Positions 54,601 through 63,063 of a stretch of 64,000 nt of DNA are shown in pieces (positions within the stretch are counted from its first letter, which is position 1; the number at the start of each line of letters is the position of its first letter). Position numbers and translations under genes: made by a program. This DNA is from Solirubrobacterales bacterium (GTDB lineage: Bacteria; Actinomycetota; Thermoleophilia; Solirubrobacterales; 70-9): NCBI GenBank assembly GCA_009691195.1, contig SHVA01000006.1, positions 1-64,000 of the forward strand, read 5' to 3'. The notes beneath the pieces were generated by a model. It was not told the DNA's origin, did not search any database, and saw only the letters and a program-made list of their open reading frames with translations.

Positions 54601-57102
54601 ATGACGAGCGCCGACACCACAGCCGACGACCAGTCCGAGCGTTACGACCCGCACACGATCGAGCGGCGCTGGCAGCGGGTCTGGGCCGACGAGGGCACCT
54701 GGGAGGTCGCCAACCCCGGCCAGCCGGGATTCGACGCCGAGGACCCCAAGGCCTACGTGCTCGAGATGCTGCCCTACCCATCCGGCGAGCCCCACATGGG
54801 CCACCTCAAGGTCTATTCGGTCGGCGACGCGATCGCCCACTTCAGGCGTCGCCACGGCCACAACGTGGTCCATCCGATGGGCTACGACGCCTTCGGCCTG
54901 CCCGCCGAAAACAACGCGATCAAGACCGGCGAGCACCCCCGCACTGCGACCGAGAAGTCGATCGCAGCCTTCCGCGAGCAGTTCAAGAGCTGGGGGATCT
55001 CGATCGACTGGACGCGCGAGATCGGGACCCACGATCCCGACTACTACCGCTGGACCCAGTGGATCTTCCTCAAGCTCTACGAGCAGGGCCTCGCCTACCG
55101 CACCGAGGCGCACGTGAACTGGTGCCCCAAGGACGCGACCGTGCTCGCCAACGAGCAGGTGATCGACGGGCACTGCGAGCGCTGCGGGACGCTGGTCGAG
55201 CAGCGCCGGCTCGAGCAGTGGTTCTTCAAGATCACCGACTACGCCGACCGTCTGCTGGAGGACGCCGCGGAGCTGGACTGGCCCGAGAACGTGCTGACCA
55301 TGCAGCGCAACTGGATCGGCCGCTCGGAGGGCGCCGAGGTGGTCTTCAGCTGCGAGCAGCCCGCGCTCGAGTTCCCGGTCTTCACGACCCGCCCCGAGAC
55401 GCTGTTCGGCGCCACCTTCTTCGTGCTCTCACCCGAGCACCCGGAGATCGAGCGGATCGCGGCGGGCACCGGCCAGGAGGACGCCGTCCGCGACTACGTC
55501 AACGAGGCGGCCCGCAGCACCTCCGAGGAGCGCGGCGCCGAGGACCGGCCCAAGACGGGCGTCCCGCTCGGCCGCGAGGTCGTCAACCCGGTCAACGGCG
55601 AGCGGATCCCGATGTTCGTCGCCGACTACGTGCTGATGGAGTACGGCACCGGCGCGATCATGGCCGTGCCCGCCCACGACGAGCGCGACCACGAGTTCGC
55701 CGAGACCTATGACCTGCCGATTCGCCGGGTGATCGAGGGGGACGAGCTGCCCTACGCCGGCGACGGCGCGATGGTCAACTCCGGGCGCTTCGACGGCAAG
55801 GACAACCGCGAGGCCTACACCGAGATAGTCGCCTGGCTCGAATCGGAGGGGCGTGGCAAGCCGGCGATCAACTACCGCCTCCGCGACTGGCTCGTCAGCC
55901 GCCAGCGCTACTGGGGCGCGCCGATCCCGTTCGTCTACTGCGACAAGGACGGGATCGTCCCCGTGCCCGCCGACCAGCTCCCGGTGCTGCTGCCGGAGAT
56001 CGAAGACTACGCCCCCAAGGGCAAGAGCCCGCTCGCCGCGGCCGAGGACTGGGTCAACACCGAGTGCCCGGTCTGCGGCGGCCCCGCGCGCCGGGAGACC
56101 GACACGATGGACACCTTCGTCGACAGCTCCTGGTACTTCCTGCGCTACCTCGATCCCGGCAACGAGGAGCTCCCCTGGGCCCGCGAGGTCGCCGACTACT
56201 GGATGCCCGTGGACCAGTACATCGGCGGGGTCGAGCACGCGATCCTGCACCTGATGTACGCGCGCTTCTTCACCAAGGCGCTCGCGGACATGGGCCTGCT
56301 CGCCGCGCAGGAGCCCTTCGCCAACCTCTTCACGCAGGGGATGATCACCCGCGACGGGGCGAAGATGTCGAAGTCCAAGGGCAACGTCGTCAGTCCCGCC
56401 GAGTACGTCGAGCGCTACGGCGCCGACGCGGCGCGGACCTACATCTGCTTCATGGCGCCGCCGGTCAAGGGCGGCGACTGGTCTGACGAGGGCGCCGAGG
56501 GAGTCTTCCGCTTCCTGGCCCGCGTCTGGCGGCTCAGCCGTGAGGTCGCCGAGCGCTGCGGCAGCTCAGCCGGCGCCGAGACCCCCGACGGCGCCTCGGG
56601 CGAGGCCCGCGAGCTGCTCGCCAAGGCGCACTGGGCGATCGACAAGGTGACCAGGGACATCGACCCGCGCTTCCAGTTCAACACCGCGGTCTCCGCCGTG
56701 ATGGAGCTGGTCAATGACGTCTACCGGCTCAAGGACGGCCTCTACGACGATCCGGCCGGCTCGGCGGCCGTCCGCTTCGCGACCGCGACCGCGGCCTCGC
56801 TGCTGTTCCCCTTCGCCCCGCACCTCGGCTCGGAGGTCTACGAGCAGCTCACCGGCGAGCGCGTCTGGGAGCAGCCCTGGCCAAAGGCCGACCCCGCGCT
56901 GCTCGAGCACGACACCTACACGCTGATCGTGCAGGTCAACGGCAAGCTCCGCGACCGAATCGAGGTCGCGACGAGCGCTTCCGAGGAGGAGATCCTCGAG
57001 CTTGCCCGCGGCAGCGAAAAGGTTGGGGCGCACCTCGACGGCGGCGAGGTCGTCAAGGAGGTCGTCGTGCCGGGCAAGCTCGTCAACATCGTCGTGCGCT
57101 GA
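54601..57102 (+). CDS. leuS: leucyl-tRNA synthetase
   Basis: An 833-residue class I enzyme. HIGH is HMGHLKVY after PYPSGEP, KMSKS is GAKMSKSKGN, and the CP1 editing domain with GAIMAVPAHDERD lies between. DWLVSRQRYWGAPIP precedes KMSKS. Length is usual for bacterial LeuRS. It charges tRNA-Leu. The gene is probably leaderless; it follows a divergent frameshifted cupin gene. Confidence 0.97.
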   Translation: MTSADTTADDQSERYDPHTIERRWQRVWADEGTWEVANPGQPGFDAEDPKAYVLEMLPYPSGEPHMGHLKVYSVGDAIAHFRRRHGHNVVHPMGYDAFGLPAENNAIKTGEHPRTATEKSIAAFREQFKSWGISIDWTREIGTHDPDYYRWTQWIFLKLYEQGLAYRTEAHVNWCPKDATVLANEQVIDGHCERCGTLVEQRRLEQWFFKITDYADRLLEDAAELDWPENVLTMQRNWIGRSEGAEVVFSCEQPALEFPVFTTRPETLFGATFFVLSPEHPEIERIAAGTGQEDAVRDYVNEAARSTSEERGAEDRPKTGVPLGREVVNPVNGERIPMFVADYVLMEYGTGAIMAVPAHDERDHEFAETYDLPIRRVIEGDELPYAGDGAMVNSGRFDGKDNREAYTEIVAWLESEGRGKPAINYRLRDWLVSRQRYWGAPIPFVYCDKDGIVPVPADQLPVLLPEIEDYAPKGKSPLAAAEDWVNTECPVCGGPARRETDTMDTFVDSSWYFLRYLDPGNEELPWAREVADYWMPVDQYIGGVEHAILHLMYARFFTKALADMGLLAAQEPFANLFTQGMITRDGAKMSKSKGNVVSPAEYVERYGADAARTYICFMAPPVKGGDWSDEGAEGVFRFLARVWRLSREVAERCGSSAGAETPDGASGEARELLAKAHWAIDKVTRDIDPRFQFNTAVSAVMELVNDVYRLKDGLYDDPAGSAAVRFATATAASLLFPFAPHLGSEVYEQLTGERVWEQPWPKADPALLEHDTYTLIVQVNGKLRDRIEVATSASEEEILELARGSEKVGAHLDGGEVVKEVVVPGKLVNIVVR

Positions 57103-57138
57103 AACCAGGCCCAGCACCGCACAGCCCTCGATATCTGG

Positions 57139-57144
57139 TAGAAA
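57139..57144 (+). promoter_or_regulatory. candidate -10 element of the cupin gene
   Basis: TAGAAA ends 6 nt before the GTG at 57151. This again gives leaderless spacing. Confidence 0.35.
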
Positions 57145-57150
57145 GCTCGC

Positions 57151-57552
57151 GTGCTGGTCAGGAGGCTCGCGGAGGCGCCGATCGAGGATTGGCACCGCCT
57201 TCGCAACCACATACTCATGGACGCCGGCGAGCTCGGCTCCCGAAATCTGTCCGTCACCTGGCTGGAGGTCCCCGCGGGCATCGACCAGGACCTCCATTCC
57301 CACGAGGAGGGCGAGCAGGTCTACGTGATCGTCGAGGGCGCGGGCACGATGACCGTCGCCGGCGACACCCAGGAAGTCACCGCCGGGGACCTGGTGATGG
57401 TGCCGCCCGCCACCGACCACTCGATCGCAACGGGCGACGGCGGCCTGGCCTGCGTCTCGGTGCAGTCGCCGCCGATAACCGTCTCCGAGGTCTACGGACC
57501 CCAGGTCGCCGCCGCGGCCGCCGAGTACGGCGAGGACGACGACGCCGAGTAG
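57151..57552 (+). CDS. small cupin-domain protein
   Basis: A 133-residue protein from GTG 57151. It has the cupin motifs GIDQDLHSHEEGEQVYVIVEG and PPATDHSIATG, with His residues in the usual metal positions. It is acidic at both ends. Cupins of this size bind small metabolites or act as isomerases or dioxygenases, with no activity assigned here. Its TAG stop (57550-57552) directly borders the acylphosphatase frame. Confidence 0.82.
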   Translation: MLVRRLAEAPIEDWHRLRNHILMDAGELGSRNLSVTWLEVPAGIDQDLHSHEEGEQVYVIVEGAGTMTVAGDTQEVTAGDLVMVPPATDHSIATGDGGLACVSVQSPPITVSEVYGPQVAAAAAEYGEDDDAE

Positions 57553-57826
57553 CCCGGGCGCGACCCGCCGCAGGGTCGTCGTCCACGGTCGCGTTCAGGG
57601 AGTCTTCTTCCGCGACACCGCCCGCCGCCGCGCCCAGGAGCTCGGGGTGGCCGGTTGGGTCGCCAACCGCGCCGACGGCGCGGTGGAGGCGGCTTTCGAG
57701 GGTGAGCCCGAGGCCGTCGAGGCGATGGTGGACTTCTGCCGGCAGGGCCCCAGGGGCGCCGAGGTCGAGAGCGTCGAGGTCTCCGAGGAGCCGCCAGAGG
57801 GTCTGGACGGCTTCTCGATCCACTAG
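57551..57826 (+). CDS. acyP: acylphosphatase, start codon not identified
   Basis: About 87 residues from the end of the cupin gene to TAG 57826. The core is RRVVVHGRVQGVFFRDTARR with the catalytic Arg, then VAGWVANRADGAVEA with the catalytic Asn, and an EGEPEAVEAMV helix. It hydrolyses acylphosphates such as 1,3-bisphosphoglycerate. No ATG, GTG or TTG exists in frame before this core. Near-cognate ACG codons occur at 57536-57544. The family is clear; the N-terminus is not. Confidence 0.78.
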   Translation, partial: SPGATRRRVVVHGRVQGVFFRDTARRRAQELGVAGWVANRADGAVEAAFEGEPEAVEAMVDFCRQGPRGAEVESVEVSEEPPEGLDGFSIH

Positions 57827-57842
57827 GGGGATTCCAGTCATC

Positions 57843-57848
57843 GATAAT
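57843..57848 (+). promoter_or_regulatory. candidate -10 element of the membrane-protein gene
   Basis: GATAAT ends 8 nt before GTG 57857. It is the most typical sigma70-like -10 in this region, but lacks an obvious -35. Confidence 0.45.
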
Positions 57849-57856
57849 GGGAGCGC

Positions 57857-58546
57857 GTGCCCACTGCTGGCAGTTCCATACCGGTCTTGCCCGACGCTGC
57901 GCAGAGACTGGCCCGGCTGGTCGGCGCCGTTGCGCTCGTCGTCGTGGCGACGCTCGTGTGGCTGAACGAGATCGCAGACGACTCACACCCCGAGTGGTGG
58001 TTGAATGCTGGGGGCATCCTGCTCGTCATCGCAGCTGGGTGGCTGGCTCGCACGCCGTGGATACTCCTCGCGGCCCTGCTCCCTATCCCCCTCGGGATTC
58101 CGTTTGGATTCGCGGCAACCGACTTCGAAGAGTCAGTGCCGGTCTGGCTCGCGGGGGCCTACACCGTCCCCGAGTGGGCGATCTGCCTCGGGATCGGGCT
58201 TGTCGCTGCGGAAGGGAGCTGGAAGGCGGGGGCGATTGGGGTAGGTCTCCTCGCTGCGATTGGCGCACTCACAGGCGCGGCGCTTTTGATCTTCGACGAT
58301 CAGCCCGGGCCCCAGATTGGTGCCACCGACGTGAAGCGAGTGGTAGTGGCACACGAGTCGCTCTCAGCACTCGACGCGCGAGACCTGCACTGCGCGCCCA
58401 CGGACCGCACCGATGTGGGCCTATGGCGATGCGCGGTGGACAGGCCTGCTGGACGCTCAAGCCCCGCGTTCACGCTGCGGGTACGCGCCGACGGTTCCTA
58501 CAGCGGACCGGCGATGAAGGGCTGCTGCATTCGAGTGAGGGAATGA
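57857..58546 (+). CDS. hypothetical multi-span membrane protein
   Basis: A 229-residue protein from GTG 57857. Four or five hydrophobic segments lie between about residues 18 and 145 (VGAVALVVVATLVWLN, NAGGILLVIAAGWLA, WAICLGIGLVAAEG). A soluble C-terminal domain follows (about 150-229), with four cysteines (LHCAPT, LWRCAV, GCCIRV) that could form disulphides. Less GC-rich than its neighbours. I do not recognise the family. Confidence 0.6.
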   Translation: MPTAGSSIPVLPDAAQRLARLVGAVALVVVATLVWLNEIADDSHPEWWLNAGGILLVIAAGWLARTPWILLAALLPIPLGIPFGFAATDFEESVPVWLAGAYTVPEWAICLGIGLVAAEGSWKAGAIGVGLLAAIGALTGAALLIFDDQPGPQIGATDVKRVVVAHESLSALDARDLHCAPTDRTDVGLWRCAVDRPAGRSSPAFTLRVRADGSYSGPAMKGCCIRVRE

Positions 58547-58633
58547 CGCCGCCGCACTGAATTTGATTCACGCCTTACTCCGCGGAGTCAGCCAACTGTC
58601 CCTTCTCTTCCAAAGCGCCTGTCTCCTGGAAAC

Positions 58634-58663
58634 CGAACGGCCCGCACCGAGGCGGGCCGTTCG
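58634..58663 (+). terminator. strong hairpin, likely transcription terminator
   Basis: CGAACGGCCCGC (58634-58645) is perfectly complementary to GCGGGCCGTTCG (58652-58663), a 12-bp stem with a 6-nt loop. There is no T-run after it, as is common in high-GC Actinobacteria. It lies between the membrane-protein gene and comEA in a 263-bp gap with no supported gene. Confidence 0.5.
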
Positions 58664-58809
58664 AGGTCGAAGCCGAGTCGCGTGTTACTCGGCGCACGGC
58701 TGAGGACTCGAGGGTAACGCTGAATTCGATAGGTGTTGGCTAGACGCGGTTTTCGGTTTCGGCACGACGCGCGCGCCATAGGGGGCATGGTGGCGGCCAC
58801 CTTGATTGC

Positions 58810-59391
58810 GTGCCTGAGTTCAGCCGCTCGCAGCTCGCCGTCTATGGGGCCATCGCCGTTGCCCTGCTGCTGGTCGGAGCGCGCTGGATCCGTTCTGCGG
58901 AGGCGGAGGGCGGGAGCTCCGGCGGGTCGGGGCTGAGCTTCGGGGCGGACTCCTTCCGGCCGAGTGAGGAGGGGAGCCGCGACGTGGTGGTTCATGTCGC
59001 GGGTGCTGTTAGGCGGCCCGGCGTGTACCGGCTTCCGGCCGGCGCCAGGGTCACCGAAGCGGTCGAGCGGGCGGGTGGGCTGGCGCCGGGGGCGCTCGAG
59101 GACTCGATCAACCTCGCCGCGCGGCTCAGCGACGGACAGCAGGTGGTGGTGCCGGCCAGAGGCGCAAGCTCGTCGGCCACTTCGGCGGGCGCCGCCGAGG
59201 GACCGGTCAGCCTCGGGAGCGCGACCCTGGAGCAGCTCGACGGGATCGAGGGGATCGGCCCGGTCACCGCTCAGGACATCCTCGACTACCGCGACGAGCA
59301 CGGCGGCCTCTCCTCGATCGAGCAGCTCAACGAGGTCAGCGGGATCGGCCCGGCGACGATGGAGTCGCTTCGGGACCGGCTTCAGCCCTGA
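58810..59391 (+). CDS. comEA: ComEA-like DNA-binding competence protein
   Basis: A 193-residue protein from GTG 58810. It has one N-terminal membrane anchor (about residues 9-25), an SLBB-like domain (VVVHVAGAVRRPGVYRLP), then a helix-hairpin-helix domain (LDGIEGIGPVTAQDILDYRD, EVSGIGPATMESL). It binds incoming double-stranded DNA at the cell surface. Its stop overlaps a possible CTG start of comEC (CTGA). Confidence 0.92.
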   Translation: MPEFSRSQLAVYGAIAVALLLVGARWIRSAEAEGGSSGGSGLSFGADSFRPSEEGSRDVVVHVAGAVRRPGVYRLPAGARVTEAVERAGGLAPGALEDSINLAARLSDGQQVVVPARGASSSATSAGAAEGPVSLGSATLEQLDGIEGIGPVTAQDILDYRDEHGGLSSIEQLNEVSGIGPATMESLRDRLQP

Positions 59392-59429
59392 GGGTCCCGG
59401 CCGCGATCCTGGGCGGGCTCTGCGCCGGC

Positions 59430-61724
59430 TTGGCGTCCTCGCCGCTGCTGCAGTCGCGGGCGCTCGGGCCCGGCCAACTCGTAACGATCGCAGCGCTGGC
59501 CCTGGCGCTGGCACTGCTGCCACCGCGCGGGAGCGGAGCCGCGGGACCGGGCGCCGCCTGGCTGGCGCTGGTGACCACGCTCGCCCTCGCCACCGGCGCC
59601 CTCGCGGGTGGCGCCCGCCTGGCGGCGATCGACGGCGGCGCCCTGAGGGCGCCGAACGGAGCCAGGGCCGAGTTGCGCGGCGATGTCGCCTCGGTTCCGC
59701 GCCGCGACGACGGCAAGGTGGATGTGGAGGTTGCGGCCCAGGCGGGCCGGGTCCTGGTCTCCGCCCCGGAGCCGGTGCCCGAGCTGCGCGTCGGGGACGA
59801 GGTCGAGGCCGCCGGGGTCATGGCCGAGCCCGAGGATTGGCAGCTTCCTTGGCTGCGCCGCAGGGGGATCGCGATGGTGCTGAGGGCTGGCGCGATCGAT
59901 CCCACCGGCGGCCGCCGCGGCGGCGTCCAGGGACGCCTCGATTCGGTCCGAAACCGCGCCGAGGCGGCTCTGGAGAAGGGAATGCCCGAGCTGGAGGCGG
60001 CGCTGGCGCGAGGCTTCGTGCTCGGCCAGGACGACAGCGTCGATCCGGGCACCCGAACCGACTTCAAGCGGTCGGGACTCGCCCACATCCTCGCCGTCAG
60101 CGGTCAGAACGTGGTCCTGCTTTGCATCCTCGCCTGGCCGCTGCTGGCGCTGGTCGGCCTCACCCTGCGCGCGCGGCTCATCTGCCTGATCGTGCTGGTC
60201 GCGCTCTACGTGCCCCTGGCCGGGGCGGCACCCTCGATCCAGCGGGCGGGCGTGATGGGGATCGCGGGGATCGCGGCGGCGCTGGCGGGCCGCCCCGCCG
60301 TTCGCTGGTACGTGGTCCTGGTCGCGGCGACCGCGACCCTCGCGGTCAATCCGCGGACCAGCGGCGACATCGGCTGGCAGCTCAGCTTCGCGGCGGTGAT
60401 CGGAATCATCCTCTGGACCGCGCGGCTGACCCCGCTGTTGGCCGGGAGCTCGCGTCGCGGCTCACCGCGCCACGCGGTCGCCGAGGGCGCCGCGGTGACG
60501 ATCGCCGCCACGGTGGCGACGGCGCCGCTGATGGCGGCCCACTTCGACTCCTTCTCGCTCGCCTCGCTGCCGGCCAACCTGCTCGCCCTCCCGGCGGTGG
60601 CCCCGGCGATGTGGCTGGGGATGCTGTCGGCGATCGCCGGCCAGGTGCCCGGGCTGCCGGTCGAGCCGCTCAACGCCGTCAACGCCCTGCTGGTCGGCTA
60701 CGTGGCGCAGGTCGCCCACTGGCTCGCGGCGCCAGGCTGGGCGCTGGTGGGCGTCAGGCTCAATGGCCCGGGTGCCGTCGCGGCGGCCTACGCGCTGTTG
60801 GCCGCGACGATGGCGCTGCTGCTCGGCTGGGGCGAACGCCGCCGCGGCATGTCGGTGCTGAAGGCGGAGATGGGCTCGCCGGAGCTCGCGCCCGGCGCCC
60901 GGCGTCGCCGCGCCGGCCTGGCGATCGGCGGCATTGCGGTCCTCCTGGCAACGATCGCGCTGGTCGCCCTCCGCGGCCGGGACCCGGCAGGCTCCGGCGC
61001 AGCGGGCCTGCGTGTCGAGGTGATCGACGTGGGCCAAGGCGACTCGATCCTGCTCGACCCGCCCAAGGGCGAGCCGGTGCTTATCGACGCCGGCCCCGAG
61101 GACGCCGCGGTCGCCGAGCACCTCCGGAGTGAGGGGGTGGGCTCCCTGGCGGCCGCGATCGCCACCCACGACCAGTCTGACCACGCCGGCGGGATCCCCG
61201 GCGTGCTCGCGACGCTGAACGTCGAGCGCTTCGGCTACGCGATGGCGGGCGACGCCCTGCGGGGAGCGGCCGCAGCTGCCGGGTCGGAGCCTCTGCCGCT
61301 GGCAGAGGGTGATGAGCTGCGCTCGGGCGCGCTCCACCTCGAGGTCCTGTGGCCGCCGCGCGAGCTGCTCGGCAGCGGCGGGGACCCCAACGAGACCTCG
61401 CTGGTCCTGTTGGCCGAATGGAGGCACTTCTCGATGCTGCTCACCGGCGACGCCGAGTCCGACGCCGTCCCCTATGACCCCGGCCCGGTGGACGTGCTCA
61501 AGCTCGCCCACCACGGCAGCGAGGATGCGGGGCTGTCGTCACTGCTGGAAGGCACCGTCCCCAAGCTCGCTGTGATCTCGGTTGGCGAGGGCAACTCCTA
61601 CGGCCACCCGACCGCCGAGGCGCTCGGAGAGCTGCGCGGCCATGGGGTGCCTGCCATGCGAACCGATCTCGACGGCGACATCGAGATCCGCGTCTCCTCG
61701 CGGGGCTGGGGCGTGACCGGCTGA
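59430..61724 (+). CDS. comEC: ComEC/Rec2-type DNA-uptake channel
   Basis: A 764-residue protein from TTG 59430. The competence membrane domain has about ten helices and contains FKRSGLAHILAVSGQNV. The C-terminal metallo-beta-lactamase-like domain has VEVIDVGQGDSILL, ATHDQSDHAGGIPG and LKLAHHGSEDAG, the ComEC-type nuclease motifs. CTG at 59388, in CTGA overlap with the comEA stop, adds 14 in-frame residues that extend a credible N-terminus; this may be the real start. Confidence 0.93.
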   Translation: MASSPLLQSRALGPGQLVTIAALALALALLPPRGSGAAGPGAAWLALVTTLALATGALAGGARLAAIDGGALRAPNGARAELRGDVASVPRRDDGKVDVEVAAQAGRVLVSAPEPVPELRVGDEVEAAGVMAEPEDWQLPWLRRRGIAMVLRAGAIDPTGGRRGGVQGRLDSVRNRAEAALEKGMPELEAALARGFVLGQDDSVDPGTRTDFKRSGLAHILAVSGQNVVLLCILAWPLLALVGLTLRARLICLIVLVALYVPLAGAAPSIQRAGVMGIAGIAAALAGRPAVRWYVVLVAATATLAVNPRTSGDIGWQLSFAAVIGIILWTARLTPLLAGSSRRGSPRHAVAEGAAVTIAATVATAPLMAAHFDSFSLASLPANLLALPAVAPAMWLGMLSAIAGQVPGLPVEPLNAVNALLVGYVAQVAHWLAAPGWALVGVRLNGPGAVAAAYALLAATMALLLGWGERRRGMSVLKAEMGSPELAPGARRRRAGLAIGGIAVLLATIALVALRGRDPAGSGAAGLRVEVIDVGQGDSILLDPPKGEPVLIDAGPEDAAVAEHLRSEGVGSLAAAIATHDQSDHAGGIPGVLATLNVERFGYAMAGDALRGAAAAAGSEPLPLAEGDELRSGALHLEVLWPPRELLGSGGDPNETSLVLLAEWRHFSMLLTGDAESDAVPYDPGPVDVLKLAHHGSEDAGLSSLLEGTVPKLAVISVGEGNSYGHPTAEALGELRGHGVPAMRTDLDGDIEIRVSSRGWGVTG

Positions 61725-61742
61725 CGCGCCCGGCCGCGGGAC

Positions 61743-61748
61743 TACAAT
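61743..61748 (+). promoter_or_regulatory. promoter of holA (-10, with possible -35)
   Basis: TACAAT ends 7 nt before ATG 61756. CTGACG at 61721-61726, 16 nt upstream of the -10, could be its -35. Best promoter candidate of the window. Confidence 0.55.
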
Positions 61749-61755
61749 TGGGCCG

Positions 61756-62736
61756 ATGGCCGACGAGATCAAGGACGCCTACCTGATCGCCGGGACCGAC
61801 GAGGCGAAGATCGACGCGACCCGCCGCGCGCTCAGGGCCCGCGCCGAGCGCGAGGGCGGACAGGGCGCGCTCGAGGTATTCGAGGCTGGGGCCGGACGCC
61901 GCAGCCCGGACGCCGACGCCTTCCTCGGCGCCCTGCTCGCGATCTCGCTGATCGCCTCGCGCCGCTACCTGCTCGCCGACGGGGTCGAGGCCTGGGGGGC
62001 CAAGGACGCCGAGAGGGTGGCCGACGCGCTCGCCTCGCCGCCCCCGGAGGCCACTGTCGTGCTCGTCGCTCATGGCAAGGCCCCGGCGAAGCTGGCCAAG
62101 GCGGTGGAGCAGGCGAAGGGCGAGGTGCTCGTCTTCGACGCACCCAAGGCGAGGGAGCTGCCCCGCAAGCTCGTCGGCGACGCTCGCAGGCTCGGCTACA
62201 CGCTCGAGCCTGACGCGGCGCGGATGCTGGTCGACAGGCTCGGGGAGAGCTCGCTGCGGTTGCAGAACGAGCTCGAGAGGCTGGCGCTGTGGGCGGAGGA
62301 GGGTGGAACCGTCAGGATCGAGGATCTCGAGGCGATGGTGGCCGACACCTCCGAGCAGGCGATCTGGTCGCTCTCGGATGCGATCACCGAGGGAAAGCAG
62401 GCCGATGTGCTGCGGATTGCCGAGCAGCTCGCGGACCAGGGGGAGGCGCTGCCGCGGATCGTCTACTCGCTGGCCCCCCGCCTTCGCCAGGCCCGCCAGG
62501 CGGCGGCCGAGCTCGAAGCGGGGCGCTCACCCAAGCAGGTCGCCGAGGGGCTCTCGATGCATCCCTACGCGGCGCGGATGCTCGTCAAGCGGGTCCAGGG
62601 GCGCGACCCCGCGGATCTCGACGCGGCGATCTGGGCGATGGCGGACCTGGAGATGTGGTCGCGAGGGGGATCCGACTATCCGGAGGACGTGGCGCTGACG
62701 CTGTCCCTGCGCAGCGCCGTCGGAGCTGCGGGCTAG
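61756..62736 (+). CDS. holA: DNA polymerase III delta subunit
   Basis: A 326-residue protein. It has the HolA layout: an N-terminal AAA-like domain (DAYLIAGTDEAKIDATRRAL), a central region with LVDRLGESSLRLQNELERLALW and a C-terminal helical domain ending ALTLSLRSAVGAAG. It opens the beta clamp in the clamp loader. It overlaps the convergent rpsT by 4 nt. The order comEA-comEC-holA-rpsT is widely conserved. Confidence 0.92.
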   Translation: MADEIKDAYLIAGTDEAKIDATRRALRARAEREGGQGALEVFEAGAGRRSPDADAFLGALLAISLIASRRYLLADGVEAWGAKDAERVADALASPPPEATVVLVAHGKAPAKLAKAVEQAKGEVLVFDAPKARELPRKLVGDARRLGYTLEPDAARMLVDRLGESSLRLQNELERLALWAEEGGTVRIEDLEAMVADTSEQAIWSLSDAITEGKQADVLRIAEQLADQGEALPRIVYSLAPRLRQARQAAAELEAGRSPKQVAEGLSMHPYAARMLVKRVQGRDPADLDAAIWAMADLEMWSRGGSDYPEDVALTLSLRSAVGAAG

Positions 62737-63014
62737 TCCGACTTGGCGGGCGCGGAGGCGCCGGCGACGAGTCGCGCGGCGCGAGACTTCTTGCGGGCGC
62801 CCGCGTTTCGGTGAAGAGCGCCATGCTTCACGGCCTTGTCAACCCGCATTATCAGGCTGGCGTGCTCGGTGGCGATCTTGTCGGCGTCGCCCTCGGCGAC
62901 GGCGCTCTCGAGCCGCTTGAAGTGCGTCTTGACCGCGCTCGCGACGCGCCGGTTCTCCAAGCGTTCGCGCTCGGTCCGGGCGATGCGCTTCTTTTGGGAT
63001 GCAATGTTTGCCAT
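62733..63014 (-). CDS. rpsT: 30S ribosomal protein S20
   Basis: A 93-residue basic protein beginning MANIASQKKRIARTERERLENR, with HFKRLESAVAEGDADKI and a Lys/Ala-rich end containing GALHRNAGARKKSRAARL. It binds 16S rRNA in the small subunit. It is convergent with holA and divergent from murJ by 49 nt, the usual arrangement around rpsT. Confidence 0.96.
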   Translation of the reverse strand: MANIASQKKRIARTERERLENRRVASAVKTHFKRLESAVAEGDADKIATEHASLIMRVDKAVKHGALHRNAGARKKSRAARLVAGASAPAKSD

Positions 63015-63051
63015 AAGCGTGCAAGAGCCCGCGGGGCGGGCGGCGAATGAA

Positions 63052-63057
63052 TATAGC
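63052..63057 (+). promoter_or_regulatory. candidate -10 element of murJ
   Basis: TATAGC (overlapping TAGCTA) ends 6 nt before murJ ATG 63064. It lies in the short divergent spacer with rpsT. Confidence 0.4.
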
Positions 63058-63063
63058 TAAGGC

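Noticed and set aside
57189-57965. 258-codon ORF overlapping the cupin and acylphosphatase genes
   Set aside because: Frame shadow: strongly Arg/Gly-rich; the cupin and acylphosphatase frames carry real motifs.
58685-58723. Imperfect GTTAC...GTAAC pairing upstream of comEA
   Set aside because: Bulged, long-loop pairing; the nearby 58634-58663 hairpin is far stronger.
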